A stretch of DNA of 20,882 nt from CAZGOM01 sp964542875 (GTDB lineage: Bacteria; Planctomycetota; Phycisphaerae; Phycisphaerales; Phycisphaeraceae): contig CAZIWA010000103.1 of the NCBI GenBank assembly GCA_964542875.1, positions 1-20,882 on the forward strand, given 5' to 3'. The translations under genes and the position numbers were made by a program. Below, piece after piece: positions 5,856-13,700 of the stretch. Under the pieces are notes generated by a model that saw nothing but the letters and a program-made list of their open reading frames with translations, searched no databases and was not told where the DNA came from. Position 1 is the first letter of the stretch. The number at the start of each line of letters is the position of its first letter.

Positions 5856-6659
5856 ATGTCGGAGATTGAAAGATCAAAAGTGCCGGTGGGGGGATCGCCG
5901 ATCCAGAGTGTGCTGTTTGCGTGGAAGATCAAGCAGGTGGATCCGGAGTTCAAGTTCACGGCGCGCAGCCTGCCGGGGCATTTGCTGCACTATGTGATCC
6001 GCGGGCGGGTGAAGCAGGAGAACTCAGGGCGTTGGTATGAGTTCGGGCCGGGGACGATCATCTGGTACCACGAGGACGAGTTGGTGAGGGGCGGGGTGAT
6101 CGAGGTGCCGTGGGAGTTTTATTCGGTGAACTTCATTGCGCCGACGATTCCCGCGCCGGCGTATGACAAGCGGGTGTTTCCGGGAACGCCGGAAGACCTG
6201 GCGGGGTTTGAGAAGCTGTTTGCGCTAATGAATGACCCTTCGCTGGCGCCGGGCACCAGGACGCTGCGCGTGCATGGCGCGATGAGCAACCTGGTGTGCC
6301 AGTTGATGGACCGGCAGGGCGTGCCGTTTGCGGTGGATCCCAGGGCGTCGCTGTGGTGGGAGATCGAAAGCCAGTTTCGGCAGGATATGACGCAGGGCGT
6401 GGACCGGGATTGGCTGGTGGAGGTGTCGGGGCGGAGCATGACGTCAATCGTGGAGAGCTGCAAAGCGGCGGTGGGGACTGCGCCGATGAAACGAATCAAG
6501 GCGATCCGGATGAACATGGCGTTTGGGTTGCTGGAACGGTCCGGGCTGAGCGTGACGGAGATATCACGGAGGGTGGGGTATGCGCGGATTCATGAGTTTT
6601 CGAGGGATTACCGGAAGATGTACGGGCGGCCGCCTAGCGAGGATTTGAATAGGGCGTAG
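5856..6659 (+). CDS. AraC-family transcriptional regulator
   Basis: About 267 aa from ATG at 5856. A TTG at 5829 would add nine residues; neither start has a clear ribosome binding site. The N-terminal half (to about residue 165) looks like a cupin-type ligand-sensing domain, with strands around LLHYVIRGRV and FGPGTIIWYHED. The C-terminal part carries the two-helix-turn-helix AraC domain, ending with the signature LSVTEISRRVGYARIHEFSR followed by DYRKMYGRPPSE. It should bind DNA in response to a small molecule, perhaps a sugar. It is divergent from the PhyH gene and is followed, after a 278-base gap, by the large hydrolase lipoprotein on the same strand. Either or both could be targets. Confidence 0.88.
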   Translation: MSEIERSKVPVGGSPIQSVLFAWKIKQVDPEFKFTARSLPGHLLHYVIRGRVKQENSGRWYEFGPGTIIWYHEDELVRGGVIEVPWEFYSVNFIAPTIPAPAYDKRVFPGTPEDLAGFEKLFALMNDPSLAPGTRTLRVHGAMSNLVCQLMDRQGVPFAVDPRASLWWEIESQFRQDMTQGVDRDWLVEVSGRSMTSIVESCKAAVGTAPMKRIKAIRMNMAFGLLERSGLSVTEISRRVGYARIHEFSRDYRKMYGRPPSEDLNRA

Positions 6660-6664
6660 GGGAA

Positions 6665-6692
6665 GGGGCTGGGGTCTTGGGTCTGGGGTCTG
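6665..6692. repeat. Heptad repeat, GGGTCTG type
   Basis: Four tandem units: GGGGCTG, GGGTCTT, GGGTCTG, GGGTCTG, starting a few bases after the AraC stop codon. The 7-base period is exact and the sequence drifts between units. Confidence 0.55.
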
Positions 6693-6713
6693 GTCAGAGG
6701 GAGGGAGAAGAAA

Positions 6714-6755
6714 GGTACAGGGGAAAAGGTATAAGGAATAAGTAAGACTAAAAGA
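6714..6755. repeat. Heptad repeat, GGxAxAA type
   Basis: Six units in a strict 7-base frame: GGTACAG, GGGAAAA, GGTATAA, GGAATAA, GTAAGAC, TAAAAGA. The first four fit GG-x-A-x-A-A; the last two have decayed. The same pattern occurs at 10109-10150 and 18662-18696. Confidence 0.55.
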
Positions 6756-6809
6756 TGATCAGACAGGGTGAGGGCGGATTGGGTTAATGTTGATAGACTG
6801 CGTACATGG

Positions 6810-6855
6810 AAGGTTTCACGTGAACCTTTTGGCGAGTTGGTCGTCAAAAGGTTGA
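6810..6855. promoter_or_regulatory. Palindrome cluster, probable repressor operator for the hydrolase gene
   Basis: A perfect 10-bp palindrome TTCACGTGAA (6815-6824) is followed by a 15-bp inverted repeat (6821-6835 and 6841-6855, 13 of 15 matching, 5-base spacer). The hexamer AAGGTT occurs at 6810-6815 and 6848-6853 and inverted at 6823-6828. The right arm overlaps the TTGACA box, the layout expected for a repressor site. A CG-centred palindrome is typical of LacI-family operators, but no LacI gene is in this window. Confidence 0.5.
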
Positions 6856-6883
6856 CAGTCTGATGCGGGATCGGACTTACTGT
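6852..6883 (+). promoter_or_regulatory. Candidate promoter of the hydrolase lipoprotein gene
   Basis: TTGACA (6852-6857) is a perfect -35 consensus. The -10 is uncertain: ACTTAC has the right 17-base spacing but a poor match, while TACTGT (6878-6883) matches TAnnnT but lies 20 bases away. The leader would be roughly 50 bases long, ending with the ribosome binding site AGGAAG. Confidence 0.35.
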
Positions 6884-6937
6884 TGTCGGCAAGGCACATT
6901 TCAGGCTCCATTCAACACACACAGGAAGACACAGAAC

Positions 6938-9900
6938 ATGGGCAAGGCAAGCAAGAAGGCTCGCGGGTTGGTCGTGGGTGCGATGACACTGAGCATGGGA
7001 CTGGGGATGATGGCGGGGTGCCAATCCGGCCAGGCGCAAGGGGAAGCGGGCGCGGCTGAGACGAAGGGCAAAGGAAAGACCTATTCGGGATTGACGGAGT
7101 TTGACCACATCGCGGGCAAGGCCAGCGCGTTTGGCAAAGGGCGCGTGACCAAGGCGGACGCCAATGGCGACGTGATCGTGGAAGCGGAAGAATTCCAGGT
7201 GGATGGGAAGAAGGACGGCTGGAAGTCCAAGGACTGGGGAGAGAACTATTACGCGGCGACGTTTGCGATTACGTTTTTGAGCCGGAAGGCCTTTTTAGGC
7301 GCGCCGGAAACGGGTGCGCAGACGGTGGCGACCACGCAGGTGGAGATCCCCACGGCGGGCAAATACCTGGCGCTGGTGCGTTATGAAGCGGCGTACCGGT
7401 TTGAGACGCAGTTCACAGTGGAGATCGAGCAGAACGGCAAGACAGTGTTCAAGCGGCTCTACGGCTCGCGCGACAACATCAAGATCTGGCCGTTTAAAGG
7501 AACGGGCGGGCTGGCCAAGGAAGTGGGCTGGTACTGGGGCGCGGTGGAGAACACGGTTTGGGAAGGGCATGAAGCATTTGCGGACCTGGCCGCGGGGCCG
7601 GCGACGATCAAGCTGATTGCCGATAAACAGCCGGAACCGGCCGCCAAGCGCAATGTGGACGTGGTGGTGCTGACGACCAACAAGGCCGATGTGGACATGC
7701 GCATCGCCAAGGAAGGGTATTTGCCGCTGGATGGTTTGTTGACGCAGCAGGGGGATGTGTTCATGCGGGTGGTGAACACCGGCACGCAGCCGGTGACGGT
7801 GACGGCGGGGCCTGGGCAGGAGCATTCGCCTTATTGGGTTCACCTGCGCAAGTGGAAGCCGGTGGTGGTGACGACCGAGCCCGGCAAGACCAGCGACTGG
7901 GCCGATGTGGGCGCGGTGCTGGATGCCATCAACGATGGGCAATGGGCCATTACCGCAGCGGGCAAGGACGCCAAGGCGCCCGCATTGTGCACGCTGGAAT
8001 TTGCTGTGAAGAACGCGGACGGGACGATGAGCCCGATCTTTAAGCGCGAGAACGTTTCGGAAAAGATCCAGTTGGCCTATGACGCCAACACCCGGTACAC
8101 CAAGCGTCTGCGCAACAGCGAACAGGTGCTGCTGGACATGGTGGCGTATCTGAAGGCGCAGCCATTCAACGGCAAGCCGCTGGCGTTGACGCCGGTGTTT
8201 TACTACAGCTTCAAGCCGGTGGCCGGCAACGCGGAATATGCGCAGGCACTGGCGGAATTCAATGGGATGTTCAAGGGCGTCTCCGCGGATGGGGATGTGT
8301 CTGTGACGACGGCGCAGGGGGCGCGCGGGTATACCGATCTGCGCGGGGTGCCGACGGACAAGCTGGCGACGGAGTTGCCCAAGAAGTTCCCGGGCGAGAA
8401 GGCCAAGGGGATTCGGGTGGTGAGCCTTGGCGACGAAATCGGGCTGGATGCGCCGCCTGCGGGTGAGGCGACGCAGATTGCTTTCCGGCAATGGGCGCAG
8501 GCCAAGGGGTATAAGGCTTCACAGGTGGCAGCGGGAGCGGGTGAGGACTGGTCGAAAGTGACTTACGACCCGGACCCGAAGAAGAGGGATGCGCAGCCGG
8601 AGACGTACTACTACTCGACGCTGTACAAGTACGACTATGGGATGGATCAGCTAAAGGTGAGGACGGACATTATCCGCAAGGAATTGCCTAATGCGGATAC
8701 GGGTGCGAACTTTTCGCCTCACCATGGGCCGCCGTTCCTTGGGACGACGTACCAGTACATCACGCTCTTTAGAAAGAACGCGATGACAATGCCCTGGGGT
8801 GAGGACTATATCTGGCAGATTCCGGTGGGGTCGCAGCAGATGAACAACCTGCAGATCGATATGTACCGGGCGGGCAACCGGTACGCCAAGGACCGGGACA
8901 TTCACTTTTACGTGATGCCGCATACACCGGGTAATACGGTGAACTCCTGGCGCAGGCTGTTTTACAGCGCGCTGGGCTCGGGCATGACGATGGTGAACCT
9001 GTTTGAATTCAATCCGGTGCAGGTGGCGTATACCGAAAACCACACGTCCAACCCGGAGATGTACCACGCGGTGCGCGTGGGGTTTGGCGAGCTGCAGAAG
9101 TTTGAAGACATCGTGCAGGACGGCGGCGTGCGCTGGGGGAATGCGGCGATCTGGTACAGCCTGGCGGGCGATGCGTGGGACAACCACGGCGGGAACTTCG
9201 GCGCCGGGAAACGCACGCTGTTTGTCGGTGCGCAGCAGCAGCAGCTTCAAATGGACGTGGTGGATGAGGAAGATGCGCTCAACGGCATTTTGAGCGGGTA
9301 CAAGCTTTTGTACCTGACGGACAAGAACGTGAGCCAGAAGGCGTCGAAGGCGATTGCGGACTGGGTGGCCAAGGGCGGGCGCGTGTTTGCGACCGCAGGA
9401 GCGGGGATGTACGACGAGTACAACCGGCCCAACACGACGCTGCAGACGCTGTTTGGCGTGAAGCAGACGGACATCAAGGACAAGGGCAATCTGCCGATTC
9501 TGCTGGAGAAGCAGGACCTGCCGTTCTCTGAACCGGTGGACAAGGTGAGCGTGACGCTGCCCGGCGGGCCGGTGACGATCGACGCGTACGGCGTGATCAG
9601 CACGGTGTCCGTGACGGGGACGGGCAAGGCGATCGGCACGTTCGCCGACAAGAGCCCCGCGGTGGTGGAGAACACGACCGGCAGCGGGAAGACGGTGTAT
9701 TGCGCATTCATGCCCGGGCTGAGCTACTTCAAGACGGCGATCCCCAAGATTCCGGTGGACCGCGGCAGCACGGACGACGCGATGGCGCACTTTATTCCCA
9801 CGAAGTTTGATCCGGCCGCCAAGGCGCTGATCGGGCTGCTGGGCAAGGATCTGGACCGGCCGGCAACGACCTCCAGCGACCTGGTGCAGGCAGCGGTGAT

Positions 9901-10105
9901 CCAAAGCAAGGGCGGAGCGGCAATCACGCTGACGAACTGGAACCCTGAGACGGCTAAAGGTCTTGAGGTGACGATCAACGCGAAGGACATTCCCACAGGG
10001 AAGATCACCAGCGCCAGCGGCACGCCGGTGAAGGTGACCAAGGTGAACGGGAAAACCGTCGTGACCTTGGATGTGGAAGTGGCGGATGCGCTGATCCTTA
10101 AGTGA
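6938..10105 (+). CDS. Large lipoprotein, glycoside hydrolase-like with trimerisation-like domain
   Basis: A 1055-aa exported protein, probably a glycoside hydrolase or relative. It starts at ATG 6938 (AGGAAG 9 bases upstream) with a lipoprotein signal, GLGMMAGC, whose Cys would be lipidated. Next comes a beta-sandwich region (about 60-220) beginning VIVEAEEFQ, like carbohydrate-binding modules of the CBM6 type. The central part (about 370-760) resembles a GH-A TIM barrel: Glu500 in VVSLGDEIGL and Glu690 in VNLFEFNP are good candidates for acid/base and nucleophile. At about 780-850, GYKLLYLTDKNVSQKASKAI followed by ADWVAKGGRVF matches the beta-galactosidase trimerisation (class I amidotransferase-like) fold. 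A C-terminal beta domain follows. The gene lies between an operator-like region and a strong terminator, so it is a single-gene unit. The substrate is unknown, and GH42 or a planctomycete-specific family are both possible. Confidence 0.75.
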   Translation: MGKASKKARGLVVGAMTLSMGLGMMAGCQSGQAQGEAGAAETKGKGKTYSGLTEFDHIAGKASAFGKGRVTKADANGDVIVEAEEFQVDGKKDGWKSKDWGENYYAATFAITFLSRKAFLGAPETGAQTVATTQVEIPTAGKYLALVRYEAAYRFETQFTVEIEQNGKTVFKRLYGSRDNIKIWPFKGTGGLAKEVGWYWGAVENTVWEGHEAFADLAAGPATIKLIADKQPEPAAKRNVDVVVLTTNKADVDMRIAKEGYLPLDGLLTQQGDVFMRVVNTGTQPVTVTAGPGQEHSPYWVHLRKWKPVVVTTEPGKTSDWADVGAVLDAINDGQWAITAAGKDAKAPALCTLEFAVKNADGTMSPIFKRENVSEKIQLAYDANTRYTKRLRNSEQVLLDMVAYLKAQPFNGKPLALTPVFYYSFKPVAGNAEYAQALAEFNGMFKGVSADGDVSVTTAQGARGYTDLRGVPTDKLATELPKKFPGEKAKGIRVVSLGDEIGLDAPPAGEATQIAFRQWAQAKGYKASQVAAGAGEDWSKVTYDPDPKKRDAQPETYYYSTLYKYDYGMDQLKVRTDIIRKELPNADTGANFSPHHGPPFLGTTYQYITLFRKNAMTMPWGEDYIWQIPVGSQQMNNLQIDMYRAGNRYAKDRDIHFYVMPHTPGNTVNSWRRLFYSALGSGMTMVNLFEFNPVQVAYTENHTSNPEMYHAVRVGFGELQKFEDIVQDGGVRWGNAAIWYSLAGDAWDNHGGNFGAGKRTLFVGAQQQQLQMDVVDEEDALNGILSGYKLLYLTDKNVSQKASKAIADWVAKGGRVFATAGAGMYDEYNRPNTTLQTLFGVKQTDIKDKGNLPILLEKQDLPFSEPVDKVSVTLPGGPVTIDAYGVISTVSVTGTGKAIGTFADKSPAVVENTTGSGKTVYCAFMPGLSYFKTAIPKIPVDRGSTDDAMAHFIPTKFDPAAKALIGLLGKDLDRPATTSSDLVQAAVIQSKGGAAITLTNWNPETAKGLEVTINAKDIPTGKITSASGTPVKVTKVNGKTVVTLDVEVADALILK

Positions 10106-10108
10106 GAG

Positions 10109-10150
10109 GACGGAAGGCACAAGGGATAAGGCAAAGGTAAATGGCAGAAG
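10109..10150. repeat. Heptad repeat, GGxAxAA type
   Basis: Six units in a 7-base frame just after the hydrolase stop codon: GACGGAA, GGCACAA, GGGATAA, GGCAAAG, GTAAATG, GCAGAAG. The block runs directly into a segment (10142-10174) that is also found at 1371-1403. Confidence 0.55.
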
Positions 10151-10174
10151 AGTTGAGTTGTTAATAGAGTGATT
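10142..10174. repeat. Dispersed repeat shared with 1371-1403
   Basis: About 28 of 33 positions match 1371-1403 after small gaps, with the common core AGAGTTGAGT-C/T-GTT followed by ATAGA and TGATT. In both places it follows a purine-rich, G/A-periodic stretch downstream of a gene. Confidence 0.45.
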
Positions 10175-10196
10175 ACGGTTTGAATCAAGGCCATTC

Positions 10197-10237
10197 AAAA
10201 CCGGGTTTCCAGCGATGCTGGAAACCCGGTTTTTTTT
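10197..10237 (+). terminator. Rho-independent terminator of the hydrolase gene
   Basis: AAAACCGGGTTTCCAGC (10197-10213) pairs perfectly with its complement at 10217-10233 over a GAT loop, and a run of T extends to 10237. It is a 17-bp textbook terminator, 92 bases after the hydrolase stop codon. Because the A-tract mirrors the T-tract it could also act on the other strand, though no gene is there. Confidence 0.93.
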
Positions 10238-10266
10238 GGGGATATAGACTCAACGCGGGAGGTTTT

Positions 10267-10542
10267 ATGATTACAAAGGAAAACTGTTTCCTGGCTCTGG
10301 CTGTCGTGATGGTTTTGTTTAATGCCGGAATTATTTGCGTCTGGCTTCCCAGCGATGCCTACATTCCTCTTAAGCCGGGGCAGTATCTGATCGAAGGGGC
10401 CGACGCCGCGGCAGTGACGGTGAAGCTTAAGTCGGATTTGTTTGCGCCGATCGACTATGGCTATGTGGCGCTTATAAACATCTTTTTCATAGGAGGCATG
10501 ATAGTGCTGGTATCCGCCATGAAGAAGCGCAAGGGGCAATGA
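10267..10542 (+). CDS. Small two-helix membrane protein, unknown function
   Basis: A 91-aa protein from ATG 10267, preceded by GGGAGG (10257-10262) at a short 4-base spacing. An upstream in-frame TTG at 10180 would put translation through the terminator hairpin, so it is rejected. Two membrane segments are visible: about residues 7-27 (FLALAVVMVLFNAGIICVWL) and about 65-84 (VALINIFFIGGMIVLVSAM), followed by the basic tail KKRKGQ. The roughly 35-residue loop between them contains PLKPGQYLIEG. I recognise no family. It is isolated between the hydrolase terminator and the giant-protein gene. Confidence 0.65.
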   Translation: MITKENCFLALAVVMVLFNAGIICVWLPSDAYIPLKPGQYLIEGADAAAVTVKLKSDLFAPIDYGYVALINIFFIGGMIVLVSAMKKRKGQ

Positions 10543-10592
10543 ACGGTGGTGTTTTGTCGACAATCCCGAGCTTGGACTTTTAAACTAAAATT

Positions 10593-10612
10593 TTGGTGAA
10601 GACCAATTTTTT
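10593..10612 (+). terminator. Weak terminator candidate after the small membrane protein gene
   Basis: TTGGT (10593-10597), loop GAAG, ACCAA (10602-10606), then six T. A-rich bases at 10587-10590 could extend the pairing past a 2x2 internal loop. The stem is short and AT-rich, so confidence is low. Confidence 0.3.
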
Positions 10613-10632
10613 GACATGACGAATGGGGTGTT

Positions 10633-10705
10633 CGACGCTACCCTATAAGGGTTAAAATCTGCATGTGCTTTGGGGCAATTGCAGGTGACTAGTTTCCTAG
10701 CGTCG
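10633..10705 (+). promoter_or_regulatory. Candidate structured RNA leader of the giant-protein gene
   Basis: CGACGCTA (10633-10640) pairs perfectly with TAGCGTCG (10698-10705) and encloses two further helices: CCCT-ATA-AGGG (10641-10651) and CTGCA/TGCAG (10659-10663 with 10680-10684). Together they make a compact three-way junction 35 bases upstream of the start codon. It matches no riboswitch class I can recognise and lacks tRNA features. A perfect TTGACA at 10611-10616 and TATAAG at 10644-10649 are present but 27 bases apart, so no promoter is called. Confidence 0.3.
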
Positions 10706-10739
10706 GGGAACGTTCAATTCCGTTAATTAAGGGGGCTTC

Positions 10740-13700
10740 ATGTCCGCCTCATTTCTTTCAGGTGTCATGGCTCGATTCGTTCAGCCCGGCTTTTTCAAAT
10801 CCAACCGCAAGCATGTTTGCGCTCAGCGATTGCCCCAGGGGGTGCGCCAGGATGGCACGCACCGGCTGTGGGAGGCGCTTGAGCCGCGTGTGATGTTGAC
10901 GTCCGTGTATTCCACCGACCTGGGGGTGCATGCCCCGACCAACCAGCCGACGCCGGAGTACGCGGTTACGGCGGCGGCAGCGACTTCGGCTAATCCATCG
11001 TTTGTGCAGGTGCCCGGGCAGGTGATCGCGGGGCGGGTGGTACAGCCGTCGATCATCATTGAAGTGCTGGACGACAACGGCAACCTGAACATGACCAGCG
11101 GCGTGAGCGTGACGCTGAGCATCGCCAGCGGGGTGGGCACCCTGTCGGGCACGTTGACCGTGACCACGGTGAACGGGGTGGCGACCTTCAAGAACGTGAC
11201 GATCGACACCGCGGGGAGCTACACCCTGCGCGCGACGATTGCGGGCGTGAGCACCACTTCCAACTCGGTAACGGCGTCGACGGCGCCGACGGTGTTTGGG
11301 CCGGGGGTGCTGGGCAATGCGATGCTGTTTGACGGCGCGGGCAACAATATCGACGTGGAAATGGGCAACCCCGCAGACGGGCACCTGGGGCTGGATGTTC
11401 CTGAAGCGACCATCGAAGCGTGGGTGCAGTTCAACACCCTGCAATTTGATTCCATCTCGACGATCGCCAGCCAGTCTGAAGGCGCGGGGAACAAGGATAA
11501 ATGGATTTTTGGGTACGCGAACAATTATTTCGGCACCAGCGCGACAGTGCTCCACTTCAATACCACCGAGGGTGATTATGTGGAACTGGCCTCCAACACC
11601 TGGACGCCGGTGGCCGGGCAGTGGTACCACCTGGCGGTGGTGAAGAACGGCAACACGTACACGTTCTACCGAAATGGCGTGGCAGACGGAACGGCTACGG
11701 CTTCGGAGAGCTTTCCGAAGGTGAACGGGAAGTTCACGCTTGGCCAGACGGACGGGGACTTCTGGCTCAAAGGCGGGCTGGACGAAGTGCGCATGTGGAA
11801 CGTGGCGCGCACCGGGGGGCAGATTTCCGGCGCGATGAATACGCCGATCGTCGGCGCGGAAACGGGGCTGCGGGCCGGATGGTCGATGAATGAAACCTCA
11901 GGCACCACGATTGCGGATGTGTCGGTGTTCCATACGACAGGCACCATTCGCGGGCTTACCGGGCTGGATGTGCCGGTGCTCAACAGCCTGCCGGGCGCGA
12001 AGGCATCGATTTACCTGAACTTCACGGGGGACTACGTCCCGGTGTGGGGCGGAGTGCCTGGGTACGGCATCGTTCCCGCATATGACATGGATGGAATCGG
12101 GAACGCGTTCAACGCGGCAGAGCTGGATGCGATTTATGAGGCATGGGCGGGCGTGGCTGAGATCTACTCGGCTTTCAACATCAATGTGACGACGGTGGAC
12201 CCGGGCATCTACACGGCAAAAACCACGGCCAAGATCGACATCGGCTGGCTGGGCGAGCCCGGCGTGCCCGGTGTGGCGGGCGTGGCCCTGCTGAACCAGT
12301 TCGGGACGTCATCGGACGTGTGGGACCATACGGGCTATGCCGTTTCAATGGCAAAGGGGATCGAGATCGTACGTGTGGCGGCGCATGAGGCGGGGCATAT
12401 CTTTGGGCTGCAGCACCAATCCACGTATGACGACGAGGGCTTTAAGATCCTCGAATACAGCATGGGTGATGAGTTCCGGCAGCCGATCATGGGCCACTGG
12501 CCTGATGCGGGAACGGTTCGCGGGCTTTGGAATTACGGTCCCAACAGCATCTCGGCCAGCACATTCCAGGATGACCTGGCCGTGCTGGCGGGCGCGGTGA
12601 ACGGATTTGGATACCGGCCTGACGATGTGGGCAACAACAAAAGTGCTGCGACGCCGCTGACGATCAGCGCCAATGGTTCGCTGACGGCATCGGGCGTCAT
12701 CACCACCATCAGCGATGTGGACTATTTCTCGTTTAAGGCAGTCGCGGGCGTGTATGACATCAAGGTGGACCCGGCGGCGATCGCGGGTATGCTTGACCCG
12801 ACGCTGGAACTGCGAGACAGCACGGGGGCGCTGGTCCTGCGGAGGGATACGGCTTCGCTGGCGGAATCGCTTTCCGTGACGCTGCCTTCGGGCACGTATT
12901 ACCTGGTGGTGGGGAGCAAGGGCATTTACGGCGACATCGGACAATACACCCTTACGGTGACGACGACCGCCAGCAATGCGGCGCCGTCGTTTACCAAGGG
13001 CGCCGACTTTGTGCTGAATGAAGATGCGCCTGCGCAGCTTGTGAACGGGTGGGCGACGAATATCTCGGCCAACGATACGGGGCAGACGGTTTCGTTCCTG
13101 GTGACCAGCGACAACACGGACCTCTTTGCCCTGGGCGGGCAGCCGGTGATTTCCGCCAACGGCACGCTTTCATTCACCCCGGCGGCCAATGCCTTCGGCA
13201 CGGCGACGATCACGGTGATTCTGATGGACGACGGCGGTACGGCCAATGCGGGCTCCGATACTTCCGCAGCGCAGACCTTTACGATTACGGTCAATCCGGT
13301 GAACGATGCGCCTTCCTTCCTCAAGGGCGGGGACCAACTGACCGCCAATGACATGGGCCTGCAAACCGTGGCGGGATGGGCGACTTCCATCTCCCTGGGG
13401 GCGGCCAATGAGGCATCGCAGAAACTGACATTCGTGGTGACCAACGACAACAATGCGCTGTTTGCCGTGCAGCCGACGATCTCTCCCGATGGGACGCTGA
13501 CGTACACCCCCGCGGGCAACGCTTCGGGCACGGCCACCATCACCGTGACGGCGATGGACAACGGCGGCGTGGCCAATGGCGGGATCGACACATCGGGGAG
13601 CCAGACATTCAGCATCAAGATTGTGCCGCACATCAACGTGGCGCCGACGTTTACCGCGTCCAACCCGCCTGTGGTGCTGGAAGACGCGGGGAAGCAGGTC

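Larger units (their letters stand above)
6660..6937. other. Non-coding gap with heptad repeats and the hydrolase promoter region
   Basis: The gap holds two heptad-repeat blocks (6665-6692 and 6714-6755), then palindromes at 6810-6855, a perfect TTGACA box and the untranslated leader of the hydrolase gene. The leader ends with AGGAAG (6923-6928), 9 bases before ATG at 6938. An upstream in-frame ATG at 6863 would add 25 polar residues in front of the lipoprotein signal, so it is rejected as the start. Confidence 0.6.

Noticed and set aside
6863..6937. Upstream ATG 6863 as start of the hydrolase lipoprotein
   Set aside because: It would place polar residues ahead of the lipoprotein signal and has no ribosome binding site, whereas ATG 6938 has AGGAAG at a good distance.
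8651..10198. 515-codon antisense frame over the hydrolase gene, and similar long antisense frames at 7295-8491 and 13170-14396
   Set aside because: The translations are rich in Arg, His and Val with no motif, as expected from complementing a biased coding strand.
10180..10266. Longer N-terminus of the small membrane protein from TTG 10180
   Set aside because: This extension translates the rho-independent terminator hairpin. ATG 10267 has GGGAGG upstream and begins just before the first membrane helix.
10611..10649. Sigma-70 promoter from TTGACA (10611) and TATAAG (10644) before the giant gene
   Set aside because: The 27-base spacing is far outside the usual 16-18 bases. The boxes may belong to separate signals or be chance.
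10633..10705. tRNA gene
   Set aside because: The 73-base length and closing helix are suggestive, but there is no T-loop GTTCGA-type sequence, no proper anticodon arm and no CCA end.
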